The position numbers were made by a program, and so were the translations under genes. Shown here piece after piece: positions 18,618-27,562 of a DNA stretch of 64,000 nucleotides. Source of the DNA: JADCRZ01 sp037718865 (GTDB lineage Bacteria; Bacteroidota; Bacteroidia; Chitinophagales; Chitinophagaceae); the NCBI GenBank assembly GCA_037718865.1, contig JBBJMP010000003.1, forward strand, positions 62,001-126,000, given 5' to 3'. Numbering within the stretch: the first letter of the stretch is position 1; each line of letters begins with the position of its first letter. The notes beneath the pieces are model-generated. The model saw only the letters and a program-made list of their open reading frames with translations, searched no databases and was not told the DNA's origin.

Positions 18618-19820
18618 ATGATTGAAAAGGCACAAGGAGCTTATACAAAACAGTCATTGATTAAACTTCACGACTTTTATCAGAAGCAATTGTTGAATGA
18701 TACCGTTCCCTTTTGGTTTCCCTGTTCTTATGATAAAGAATACGGCGGCTTTTTACTCATGCGTGATGCCGATGGCTCTTTGATTGATGATGACAAAGCC
18801 GTATGGATTCAAGGCCGTGCCACGTGGTTGTTATCTGCTTTGTATAACACGGTTGAAAAAAAGCAGGAATGGCTTGATGGTGCGAAAATGGGTTATGATT
18901 TTTTAAACAAGTACTGCTTTGACACCGATGGCCGGATGTTCTTCCATGTAACAAGAGATGGCAAACCTATTCGTAAGCGACGCTATTTTTTCTCAGAAAC
19001 ATTTTATGTGATTGCTGCTGCAGCTTATGCCAAAGCAAGCGGTGATAAAGAAGCGGCTAACAACGCCAGAAGAATTTTTGGAGAATGCATTGCCTATGCA
19101 AGCGGTGAAAAACAGCTCCAACCAAAATTTACTGACGTACGCCCTGCAAAAGGAATTGGCGTGCCGATGATAATGATGAATACGGCGCATCAGTTAAGAG
19201 AAACGATTGGCGATGAACGCTGCGATGAATGGATAACAAAATGGATAGAAGAGATAGAAAGGGATTTTGTGAAAGATGATATTCGGTGTGTAATGGAGCA
19301 GGTGGCTCCCGATGGAAGCATTATCAATCACATTGACGGACGAACCCTCAATCCTGGGCATGCCATTGAAGGGGCCTGGTTTATTTTGCACGAAGCAAAG
19401 TACAGAAACAATGACCCGCATTTGGTAGACCTGGGATGCAGAATGCTTGATTATATGTGGGAACGGGGATGGGACAAAGAACACGGCGGCATCTTGTACT
19501 TCCGTGATGTATTTAATAAACCCGTACAAGAATACTGGCAAGACATGAAATTCTGGTGGCCACACAATGAAACCATCATCGCAACCTTACTGGCCTATTT
19601 AATAACCGGAAACGAAAAATATGCGCAGTGGCATCAGATGGTGCATGATTATGCGTATAAACATTTTCACGACCCGCATCGTGGCGAGTGGTTTGGTTAT
19701 CTGCATCAGGATGGGAAGCTTGCGCAGACAGCGAAGGGCAATTTATTCAAAGGGCCTTTTCACTTGCCACGGCAGGAATGGTATTGCATGAAAATACTGC
19801 AAACGTATTTAGAAAGATAA
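18618..19820 (+). CDS. AGE-family N-acylglucosamine 2-epimerase
   Basis: A 400-residue (alpha/alpha)6-barrel protein interconverting ManNAc and GlcNAc. Seen: FSETFYVIAAAAYAKASGD, GHAIEGAWFILHEA, WWPHNETIIATLL and FKGPFHLPRQEW, all typical of renin-binding-protein-type epimerases with their conserved histidines. In Bacteroidota this enzyme replaces the ManNAc kinase/ManNAc-6-P epimerase route. It follows the sialidase gene by 8 bp and closes the tight part of the operon. The product GlcNAc would need a kinase, not found in this window, before the NagB step. Confidence 0.9.
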   Translation: MIEKAQGAYTKQSLIKLHDFYQKQLLNDTVPFWFPCSYDKEYGGFLLMRDADGSLIDDDKAVWIQGRATWLLSALYNTVEKKQEWLDGAKMGYDFLNKYCFDTDGRMFFHVTRDGKPIRKRRYFFSETFYVIAAAAYAKASGDKEAANNARRIFGECIAYASGEKQLQPKFTDVRPAKGIGVPMIMMNTAHQLRETIGDERCDEWITKWIEEIERDFVKDDIRCVMEQVAPDGSIINHIDGRTLNPGHAIEGAWFILHEAKYRNNDPHLVDLGCRMLDYMWERGWDKEHGGILYFRDVFNKPVQEYWQDMKFWWPHNETIIATLLAYLITGNEKYAQWHQMVHDYAYKHFHDPHRGEWFGYLHQDGKLAQTAKGNLFKGPFHLPRQEWYCMKILQTYLER

Positions 19821-19842
19821 GTTCTTTTTAGGTGGTCAAAAA

Positions 19843-19873
19843 GATATTCCATACCTGGCAGATATGGAATATC
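19843..19873. terminator. Hairpin after the epimerase gene
   Basis: GATATTCCATA and TATGGAATATC form a perfect 11-bp stem with a 9-nt loop, 23 bp after the epimerase stop. No T-run follows, so it may be a processing hairpin or a weak terminator. It separates the nan genes from nagB. Confidence 0.5.
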
Positions 19874-20001
19874 TCCCGAAAATCACCAAATGTTTTTTTA
19901 TAGTGACGGAGAAACAAAACCGAAGTAAGGTCATGTCATTCTCATGATTGGCGGATAAGAAGCTGAATGCGAAAACTGTTTACACTTTCAATTCAATTAT
20001 T

Positions 20002-21925
20002 ATGGTAACAGAAAATAATAATACCACACAAGTTTATTTCCTATGAAAAAGTTCCCACCCAAATCTTTGTCACTGCACAAGAGGCATCAAGGGCAGTGGC
20101 GAGCGAGATAGCCGCATTAATTAAATTAAAACAGCAAAGCGGTGAATATGCAGTATTGGGTTTGGCCACTGGTTCAACGCCAAAGCGGGTGTATGCCGAA
20201 TTGATTCGGCTGCACAAAGAGCAAGGATTGAGTTTTCAAAACGTCATCACTTTCAATTTGGATGAATATTATCTGCTACCGCCAGATGCCCTGCAAAGCT
20301 ACCATTACTTCATGCATGAAAATCTTTTCAGCCATGTAGATATACGCAAAGAGAATTGCTATTTACCCAACGGCGATGCACCGCAAGAATTGATAAAAAA
20401 GTATTGCGAGCAGTACGAAAAAAAGATAGAGGAACACGGTGGAATTGACTTTCAGCTTTTGGGCATTGGCCGTAATGGACATATTGGATTTAACGAACCG
20501 GGTTCACATTTTAGTTCCGGTACACGCTTAATTACACTTGACCATATTACACGGTATGATGCTGCCGAAGAATTTGATGGCCTAAGCAATGTACCCCGCA
20601 AAGCCATAACGATAGGCGTGGGAACGATACTAAAAGCAAAACGAATTGTTTTGTTAGCCTGGGGAGAACGGAAAGCAAGTCTCATTAAACAGGCAGTGGA
20701 AGGACCTGTTACCGAATTTGTTCCGGCGTCTTATCTGCAAGCACACAAGAACGTATCATTTGTTTTAGATGAAACAGCGGCGGCTGAATTAACCAGGAAA
20801 AAAGCTCCCTGGTTAACCGATTCTGTTGTCTGGAACAAGCAACTGATTAAAAAAGCTGTAACACATGTAGCACTGTCGATTAGTAAACCCATTTTAAAGC
20901 TCACCAACAACGATTATAATGAAAATGGATCAAGTGATTTGCTAGCATTATACGGACAAGCGTACGATATCAAAATTGAAGTATTCAACTGGCTACAGCA
21001 TACCATCACCGGTTGGCCTGGTGGAAAGCCTTATGCCGACGATACACATCGTCCGGAAAGAGCCCTACCTGCAAGAAAAAGAGTTTTGATTTTTAGTCCT
21101 CATCCCGATGATGATATTATTTCCATGGGAGGCACGTTTCAACGCCTGGTCGGACAGGGACATGAAGTGCATGTAGCGTATCAAACCAGTGGCAACATTG
21201 CCGTAGCCGATGACGAAGCCTTTCGTTTTATCGAATTTGCGCAGGATTATATCAAGCAATTTGGTATTCAATCTTCGGAAGCAAACAAGATATACAACGA
21301 AGCATTGTTATTTTTAAAATCAAAAAAGAATGGTGAAAAAGATACTCCCGCTTTGCGCTATGTAAAAGGATTGATCAGAAGAGGAGAAGCCAAAAATACC
21401 TGTCGCTTTGTAGGTATTCCGATGGAGCAAGCTCATTTTTTGAATTTACCTTTTTACGAAACCGGAACTATAGATAAAAAGCCGATTGGTGCAGAAGACA
21501 TTGCTATCATCGTTGCACTGATAGAAGTCATTCAACCGCATCAGATGTATGCTGCCGGTGATTTGGCTGACCCACATGGCACACACAAGGTTTGCCTGGA
21601 TGGAATCTTTGAGGCAATAAAGGAATTGAAGAATAAAGATTTTATGAAAGACTGTTGGTTGTGGTTATACAAAGGAGCATGGGCAGAATGGGATATTGAT
21701 TTAATTGAAATGGCGGTGCCCATGAGTCCCGACCAGGTGCTGAAAAAACGAAACGGAATTTTCAAGCATCAATCACAAAAAGATGGTGTCGTGTTTCAAG
21801 GAAGTGATGATCGTGAGTTCTGGCAACGAGCCGAGGACAGGAACAAAGCCACGGCCGAACTGTATAACAAATTAGGTTTGTCAGAATACGAAGCGATGGA
21901 AGCTTTTGTGAGATGCACGTTTTAA
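20002..21925 (+). CDS. nagB: Glucosamine-6-phosphate deaminase fused to a PIG-L/LmbE domain, frameshift near the start
   Basis: Residues about 1-270 form the NagB domain: GLATGSTPKRVY, FNLDEYY (proton-transfer Asp), GIGRNGHIGFNEPGS (catalytic His/Glu). After a linker, a PIG-L-type domain starts RVLIFSPHPDDDI with the HPDD zinc motif, the standard Bacteroidota fusion of about 640 residues. The homology begins well before the first in-frame GTG at 20096: the upstream frame reads SYEKVPTQIFVTAQEASRAV, while the only good ATG (20002, MVTENNNTTQVYF) is one base out of frame and stops at TGA near 20043. One missing base near 20038 would restore it. Either the gene is freshly damaged, the base call is wrong, or translation starts at 20096 without about 30 residues. 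It converts GlcN-6-P to fructose-6-P. Confidence 0.85.
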
Positions 21926-22039
21926 AATTTCACAAGGAGTCAAGTAACCGAATTGTTGGTTATACAGTGGTATTAAACATAAATTTTCTAATTTTTTAAA
22001 AGCAAATAAAGACGGCTCATAAATTCTAAATAGTTAATA

Positions 22040-22806
22040 ATGAGGAGATACTTAATTCTTTTAGCCTGTCTGGTGTTCCCTTTTTTCCTTACTGCTCAAC
22101 AATCGGTTAATATTATTCCTAAGCCTGTTAGCATTCAAGTCAAAGATGGAAACTTTATTATTGATGGTAACACATCAATAAAATTTAACCCTGCACAAAA
22201 AGAATTGCACGCAGCAGTGAGCTTCTTTTCATCTTACATAAAAAATATCAGTGGCTATAATCTACCCCTAAATCTTAAAAAAGATAAATCAATCGAACTA
22301 AAAATTGCCAAAACTTCAAATATAGGTGATGAAGGTTATCAGCTTGATGTATCCCCATTGGTAATAACAATAACAGGCAACACAAAAGGTGGTATTGTTT
22401 ATGGCATGCAGTCCTTGTTTCAAACATTACCGCAGGTACGAACAAACGCAGCATTACAAGTGCCTTGTATGAGTATTACTGACTATCCACGTTTTAAATG
22501 GAGGGGCTTGCATTTGGATGTAAGCCGTCATTTCTTCTCGCCTGATATTATTAAGGAATACATCAACCTGATGGCTTCTTATAAACTAAATACTTTTCAT
22601 TGGCATTTAGTTGACGATCAGGGCTTGCGGATCGAAATAAAAAAATACCCAAACCTTACATCGGTAGCTGCTTGGCGTGTAGATCAGCTCGATAAGGGCT
22701 GGTCGCAACGGCCACAGGCTCAGCAAGGCGAACCCGCAACTTCTATTATACCCAGGCACAAATTAGAGATATTATTCATTATGCAGCGCAAAGAAATATT
22801 ATTTCT
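22040..22806 (+). pseudogene. GH20 beta-N-acetylhexosaminidase, N-terminal half only
   Basis: Signal peptide (to about LTAQQ), the GH20 N-terminal domain (IIPKPVSIQVKDGNF, GYQLDVSP, GIVYGMQSLFQTLPQ) and the start of the catalytic barrel (RFKWRGLHLDVSRHFF, NTFHWHLVDDQG). Around 22735 the frame shifts by one; in the new frame YYTQAQIRDIIHYAAQRNI continues the same barrel, then homology stops near 22806 where an inverted IS1634-type transposase remnant begins. The catalytic Asp-Glu pair is missing, so it is inactive. Its position after nagB suggests it once released GlcNAc for this pathway. A full GH20 exists at 35304. Confidence 0.88.
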
Positions 22807-23530
22807 TTACTCTTCCCAAATTTAGCTATTTTGCTGCTGCGCATTGATCCTTCAAAATAGGTGTTGGTCAGATCGTAGAGAATAATTTTATCATTAAGAT
22901 CAAAAAGCTCATTGGTACGTGTGCTCAGATGCTTTTCCAAATCGTCTTTTACCTTGTACAGGCTCTTGCTGATCTCATAAAGTTTGTCTTTGGTTATCTT
23001 CTCAATTGGGTAACCTGTAAGTTCACAAACGGATGAATTTTTTTTTTATCCATTCACTTGTCCGAAGTTCACTTGCAGAATAGGTAGCCCGGCTGATTAT
23101 ATGGGTGAGGGCTAATTGTATTTGTTCATCCTGCCAACCTTTCTTACCAAGAAAAGCACTTATATCTAATTGTCCCAATGCCTGCATGCAAAGCCACTCT
23201 GAACCTACTTCTCTTATATTTTTATTTTCTACAGTATCTGTGTCTATGCGGTGATAATCTTTACCTGCAGCTATATCCAGCCGTTCTTTTTCTTTTATTT
23301 CTGCTAAATACTTTTGAGTTAATTTTTCTACGACACTATCCTGAGGATTAAATAAATCCTGCTTTCCGGTATGGCTTCCGGTAAATCTTCATGAGAACCA
23401 AGATGAAGAATTGTTTGATGACGTACTGTATTATCGTAACGATAGCTTTCACATAAAGCGATATTTTTTGTCTCGCTCTCCAGTAGTTTTGTTAGTCTTG
23501 AACATAACTTTCAAAAACATCTATCAAAGC
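22807..23530 (-). pseudogene. IS1634-type transposase remnant
   Basis: The minus strand reads, with several frameshifts, MFLKVMFKTNKTTGERDKKY, then CESYRYDNTVRHQTILHLGS, then REVGSEWLCMQALGQLDIS, LALTHIISRATYSASEL, and finally DKIILYDLTNTYFEGSMRSS. The last is the well-known first catalytic region of IS1634-group DDE transposases. The 3' half of the gene is missing: homology ends where the GH20 fragment begins. The element is dead and marks a deletion boundary. Confidence 0.75.
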
Positions 23531-23535
23531 TATCA

Positions 23536-23922
23536 TAAAAAAAAATATAGATAATTACAGAAGGGGGGACTACAAAAAATTTTAGGCTTTGAGAATTGAA
23601 TACATAAAAAGTTTCGTACCCCCCTCCGAGTAATATTAGCGCTAGGATGAAATTTTAACAATTTTAACCGGTTTTTTAACAAATCGACAAAAAAGACCTG
23701 CAATGTGGGTTACGCCGGAATGAAATTAAAGGGGTAATGGCAACAGACGATAAGACTGAAAGCCTAATGTAGATTGTGATGTTATAGATAAGCTCCATTA
23801 TAAATACTGAGGATGAGTAACTGACTTATTACGGTGGGTAAGTGTATTACATGGCGTTTAAAACAACTGATAAGAATTATATCTCCAGGGTTGCAGCAAA
23901 CCTCCCATACCAGCGTCTGTGA
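23536..23922. other. Intergenic stretch, no gene recognised
   Basis: About 390 bases between the transposase remnant and the lipoprotein gene. A G6 tract near 23557 and a C6 tract near 23620 (AGGGGGGAC versus GTACCCCCC) form a weak inverted repeat about 60 bases apart, possibly an element end. No protein remnant was recognised. Confidence 0.4.
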
Positions 23923-24870
23923 TTAGGGAATAGTTACCCTTGACACAGTAAAAGGCAGAACGGGTGGGGGTGGAGGCGGATTTGCCGCTCCTGGCCGGCG
24001 ATTCAATTGACCGTTGACTACCAGCAAATACCCGCCGGCTTTAGCAATAGTGGTATTAAACAACAAATTATCGCCAAACCCATCTCCGACAGTTCCTTTC
24101 ATATAATTATCACTTAATTTTACAGGAAAGATTTTATTTGCTGCATTCCTTGAAACGTATAAAGTATTTCCATCTAGCCATAAACCGTCACCGGAGGTTA
24201 CAGGTGTGTTCAGGATAATTTCAATAATGGCTTTAGTGGTTCTGTCAATTCTATATAATTTTCCTGAATTGGAAACCACGATGATGATATATTTCCCGTC
24301 AGGTGTAAGCACAATGCCGTTCGCGTTAAAGCCAGTTGTATATGGGATCTGCTGATTTGTAAAGCTTAACCATTCTTCCACAACCCCTGGTTGTATGTTG
24401 GAAACATTAGTGCGATAAATTTTTTGAATGCGGGAATCAGTAAAATAGATATACTGCTTATCAACCGCACAATCGTTTAGAAAACCCGAATTATATAGCG
24501 ATTTTAAATCCCAGCTTTTAATGATCTCACCTTGCTGGGTCAACACATGGATTTTGTTTTCCTCGCCTCCGCATATCCATAAGCGGTTCTTGAAATCCAA
24601 TTTCATTCCCCGGCAATCGGCCCGGCCTTGCTTAGCACCACTGGCAAACAATTCTGCGGCACCGGTTTCCACCTTTACACGCACAACATCGCCATTTGTG
24701 GTGCTGCCGGTGTAAAATATACCTGATGCCGGATCATATGCTATGCCCTCGGGAAAAAACTGATCACCAGGGATAGTATATGACGGCTGGTTCACTTCTA
24801 CCGGTTTATCTTTTTCGCAAGCAGTCAGAAAAGAAAAAGCCAACAGGAAGAAAGCGGTTTTGTATTGCAT
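23923..24870 (-). CDS. SMP-30/NHL-type beta-propeller lipoprotein
   Basis: A 315-residue lipoprotein with lipobox FSFLTAC (Cys18). The body is a six-bladed propeller of the SMP-30/gluconolactonase-like type: FFPEGIAYDPASGIFYTGST, CRGMKLDFKNRLWICGGE, LNDCAVDKQYIYFTDSR, GFNANGIVLTPDGKYIIIV and DGLWLDGNTLYVSRN. The usual lactonase metal ligands cannot be confirmed by eye, so an enzymatic role is uncertain; a surface or periplasmic binding role is equally possible. The end has a proline stretch (PPPPPPVLPF). It is intact and isolated between decayed DNA on both sides. Confidence 0.75.
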   Translation of the reverse strand: MQYKTAFFLLAFSFLTACEKDKPVEVNQPSYTIPGDQFFPEGIAYDPASGIFYTGSTTNGDVVRVKVETGAAELFASGAKQGRADCRGMKLDFKNRLWICGGEENKIHVLTQQGEIIKSWDLKSLYNSGFLNDCAVDKQYIYFTDSRIQKIYRTNVSNIQPGVVEEWLSFTNQQIPYTTGFNANGIVLTPDGKYIIIVVSNSGKLYRIDRTTKAIIEIILNTPVTSGDGLWLDGNTLYVSRNAANKIFPVKLSDNYMKGTVGDGFGDNLLFNTTIAKAGGYLLVVNGQLNRRPGAANPPPPPPVLPFTVSRVTIP

Positions 24871-25456
24871 ATAAGTATTTTATACAGTTTTGTTATACAA
24901 CAGGCCAAATTTATTATATTAACTCAAAGCACAGGTACCCGCATTTAGATTAAGTTTTTCTGATATTTCTCCTAACGATTTCGAGTTTCCCGATTTGTTG
25001 CAATCAGTTCGAGAATACCAAAGCCCTGTTTATTACTTGTATCATCTTTGATCATTTTACCAACTGTTAGATAATAAATTCCCGACTTAACGCAAATACA
25101 ATATTACATTATAAAAATTGATATCGCTTATGTCTAAAATCCGCAAGTAAAAAATCCGTTCAAAAAAATACCTTAGCTTTTGGGATCACTTGCCAAAATT
25201 GTTATGAACAGGCATTTTTATAGCCTCCCCGCCAATACGTATATCAATAATATTTAATATAGTCGGTAATTGGAAGCTAAATTTTATTTGCACTGCATAC
25301 CTTTGCCATTACGTTGGATAACGTTGCAAAAAAGCAGGTAAAATTGAGGGTCTCTTGGAAAATTATTTATTCAAATAATGGTTTGTAGCAAGTTCTTGTA
25401 GTAAATATTTTTGTAAATCCATTGCTTGCCTGTCCTTATCCACTTGGCTGGCAGTA
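24871..25456. other. Decayed intergenic stretch with an IclR-type remnant
   Basis: Nearly 600 bases without an intact gene. The part at 24935-25055 is a helix-turn-helix remnant described separately. The rest is AT-rich; the last 100 bases next to 25457 probably contain the end of the broken IS1380 element. Confidence 0.5.
24935..25055 (-). pseudogene. IclR-type helix-turn-helix remnant
   Basis: From an ATG at 25055 the minus strand reads MIKDDTSNKQGFGILELIAT then NRET; after a one-base shift it continues SKSLGEISEKLNLNAGTCA. This is the pattern of the N-terminal winged helix of IclR-family regulators. The remainder of the gene is missing. It may have been the regulator of the lost sugar genes around it. 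Confidence 0.5.
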
Positions 25457-26484
25457 TTATAAAATCGAATAAAAATTTTTGGAGCGCATCGTTGTATTTT
25501 CAATGACACCCTTGTTAAAGAACGCTTGCTTTATCCATTCAAATAAAGTGAAGCTCATAGCAGCAACAAACAGGTAAACCATATTGGCATCCAGGAAAGA
25601 AAAAGGAAGGCGGTTGCAATTAAAGTCATTGTTAAGTATATCAAAATTTCTTCGCTGTCGCCACGGCCATTGTAAAATCTGGTTACCCATTCAGGAGTGG
25701 CTTCCGGCTTTTCATTACTGGTCATGATGGCATAGTAGGCATAAGGACTTTGTTTAAAAACATCGTATTGCCCGTCTTTTCTCTTACGGCGCTTTACAAC
25801 GGCGCGATATGTTTTCTTTGCACCAAAGGGTTGAAATGGCGTCTCAGCCACTTCTACTTTTTTGTTGTTGATGATGGTTTCTACCCATTCCGTTTCAGGT
25901 ATATCTTTAATAGCGTCACGGAGGTTTTGAGAGTCATCTATTCGGATATAAAAATCCGTACAGTTCTTCGCTACCACCTCTACTACCGATTGCTGATAAG
26001 CCGCACTGTCACTGCGAAAATGTTCGATATGAACACCATTGTTTTTTAATAACTCAAAACATGTTGTAAGGGTTTCATCCATCTTGTAAGCGGCAGGCGT
26101 ATTGCCTCCACGGCCTTGTATAAACACTACCTGCCTTCCGATGGATGCTATGCCAGGCTGATACCCTGTGGTCATTTTGTAGCTCTTGGTCGCATCGATT
26201 TTTTCATTTTCCATAATGACATTGTCATAATCCAATATGTTCTTTGCATCCGCAACAAGGGTGTTGGTTCTGATAGCTAATTTTTGCAGCAGGTCGTTGA
26301 GTTTTCTATGATGATTAAAGGTATGTGTCACATCCCCATTTTCAACAATAGTATTTTCTGTTTTCAGTTCTTGCATCACACGAAGCGATGTATCGGCCGA
26401 TGGTGATGAAAGCCCTGGATGAAAGCCAATATGTTCATTTAATGTATTTATGTCTTCTATACAACTGCCTCCGCAAAGATTCAG
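25457..26484 (-). pseudogene. IS1380-family transposase, truncated and frameshifted
   Basis: The minus strand reads LNLCGGSCIEDINTLNEHIG and SPSADTSLRVMQELKT (N-terminal region), then LDYDNVIMENEKIDATKSYK and HIEHFRSDSAAYQQSVVEVV (catalytic core of IS1380), then RFYNGRGDSEE. A one-base shift near 25640 leads into NFDILNNDFNCNRLPFSFLD and the end at 25457. The extreme N-terminus is missing: the homology is cut off at an 8-bp tandem-repeat array (26481-26540). The element is inactive. Confidence 0.8.
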
Positions 26485-26540
26485 TAGTTCAGTAGTTCAG
26501 TATAGTTCAGTATTAGTAGTTCAGTAGTTCAGTAGTTCAT
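26481..26540. repeat. Short tandem repeat array, unit AGTTCAGT
   Basis: Six complete copies of the 8-base unit AGTTCAGT in about 60 bases, with two short interruptions (TAT and TATTAGT-like) and a partial copy at each end. The array lies exactly at the junction of the IS1380 remnant and the GH31 tail. It is too short in unit and spacing to be a CRISPR array. Confidence 0.8.
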
Positions 26541-26544
26541 TTCA

Positions 26545-26971
26545 ACGGGGCAGCAAAATCAGACAAAAGCTAATCGTCCGCTCCGCCCAGGTGCATACCC
26601 TGATGCCAATGATGCAGTTTTCCGTAGCACCCTGGCATATCCTCGATTCCGTGCATTTGCAGGCAGTGAACGAGGCTGTGAAAATGCGCCAGCACCATTT
26701 GCCCTACATTATGGCAGTGCTGCGCCACGCTGCCCAAACGGGTGAGCCATCTTTGCGGCCGCTGGAGTATGATCATCCGGGTAAAGGATATGAATCAATC
26801 AAAGATCAGTTTATGATGGGCGATCAAATGCTGGTTGCCCCGGTGGTTAACGAAAAAGACGAACGTACAGTGGTGCTTCCACCAGGTGACTGGTATTATC
26901 AAAATAAAAAATGGAAAGGTGGAAAAACCTATCACGTTATGGTAGCGCTGAACGAACTCCGGTTTTTATGA
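26545..26971 (+). pseudogene. GH31 alpha-glycosidase, C-terminal remnant
   Basis: In frame from about 26545 the plus strand reads GSKIRQKLIVRSAQVHTLMP then MMQFSVAPW, GEPSLRPLEYDHPGKGYESI, KDQFMMGDQMLVAPVVNEKD and RTVVLPPGDWYYQNKKWKGG. These are the end of the catalytic barrel and the proximal beta domain of family GH31. The natural C-terminus seems present, but the first several hundred residues, including the catalytic aspartates, are gone. No intact start belongs to it. It marks a lost glycosidase locus. Confidence 0.8.
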
Positions 26972-26998
26972 AAAGAGTGAATAGGACGAGATAAGACT

Positions 26999-27133
26999 AT
27001 GAAAAAGATTCTCCAATTGGCAATTTTAATTTTTTGTTGTCTTTGCCGGCTTATCTACTATGAAAAAGTAGCTATTTTTTCATCGTCTACTTTCTTCAAT
27101 CACACTATTTATATGGCTAAGCCTTGGCTTTGA
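26999..27133 (+). CDS. Possible 44-residue exported peptide
   Basis: ATG at 26999 gives MKKILQLAILIFCCLCRLIY followed by 24 residues (YEKVAIFSSSTFF...). The start looks like a signal peptide or a membrane segment. It follows the GH31 tail and could be the decapitated beginning of a lost exported protein. No family recognised; it may be chance. Confidence 0.25.
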   Translation: MKKILQLAILIFCCLCRLIYYEKVAIFSSSTFFNHTIYMAKPWL

Positions 27134-27158
27134 CTTTTAAAGTAGCAGAGCAGCAAAT

Positions 27159-27190
27159 TTTGCGCAAACGTTTGCATTCGAATATATTTG
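27159..27190 (+). promoter_or_regulatory. Near-consensus promoter of the second PUL
   Basis: TTTG at 27159-27162, a 20-base spacer, then TATATTTG at 27183-27190, an exact match to the -7 consensus TAnnTTTG. A second TATATTTG lies at 27212-27219. The start codon of susC follows about 370 bp later. Confidence 0.6.
27162..27177. promoter_or_regulatory. LacI-type palindrome within the promoter spacer
   Basis: GCAAACGTTTGC (27164-27175) is a perfect palindrome with a central CG, as in LacI/GalR-family operators; the wider site is GCGCAAACGTTTGCAT. It lies between the -33 and -7 elements. Related sites occur at 50561 and 52283. Confidence 0.55.
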
Positions 27191-27192
27191 GT

Positions 27193-27209
27193 ATTATGTA
27201 ATACTTAAT
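27193..27209 (+). promoter_or_regulatory. GT-N3-AC operator shared with the sialic acid locus
   Basis: ATTATGTAATACTTAAT begins 3 bp after the -7 element. It agrees with the two sites around the GntR gene at 14 of 17 positions that are invariant in all three. At the nan promoter the operator begins at the last base of the -7 element, so the arrangement is nearly the same. Confidence 0.6.
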
Positions 27210-27562
27210 ATTATATTTGGGTCCGGCAGCTACTAAGAAACCTTAAAGGCAAGCCAATATAGGAATAGTAGGATTAACGGGTTTTGCAATGAACAGAAAC
27301 CTATTAGTCAAGGGGATAAGGAGATTTTTTCAGTAAAAGACGATACCGCAACTACAAAATTATATTTAGGAGAGGAGAAGAGTCAGCATCTAAAAAATAG
27401 AAAGACAAGGGCTTTTTGCAGGAGCTCTGTGAGAGCCAAAAAAAGATTGAATTTCTTCCGTTATTAGTTAAAAATTGAACAGATAATATAAAAACAGATA
27501 AACATCATTTTACCCGAACCAATTGGGTAGTAAAGATTGCTTTATTCAAATAACACAAGACT

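Larger units (their letters stand above)
26972..27562. other. Leader and promoter region of the second PUL
   Basis: About 590 bases. It contains a small possible gene (26999-27133), a LacI-type palindrome, a near-consensus promoter and a GT-N3-AC operator (27159-27219), then some 340 bases of leader before susC without a recognisable gene. A long leader is common for Bacteroidota susC genes. Confidence 0.55.

Noticed and set aside
21955..21970. GTTATAC near the GH20 remnant as a GntR site
   Set aside because: The GT-N3-AC core is present but neither flanking arm matches the other three sites.
23557..23630. Inverted repeat of G6 and C6 tracts as an IS end
   Set aside because: The pairing is short and interrupted, and no matching second end or target duplication was found.
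26481..26540. CRISPR-like repeat array
   Set aside because: The unit is only 8 bases with no spacers of constant length and no cas genes nearby; it is a simple tandem repeat.
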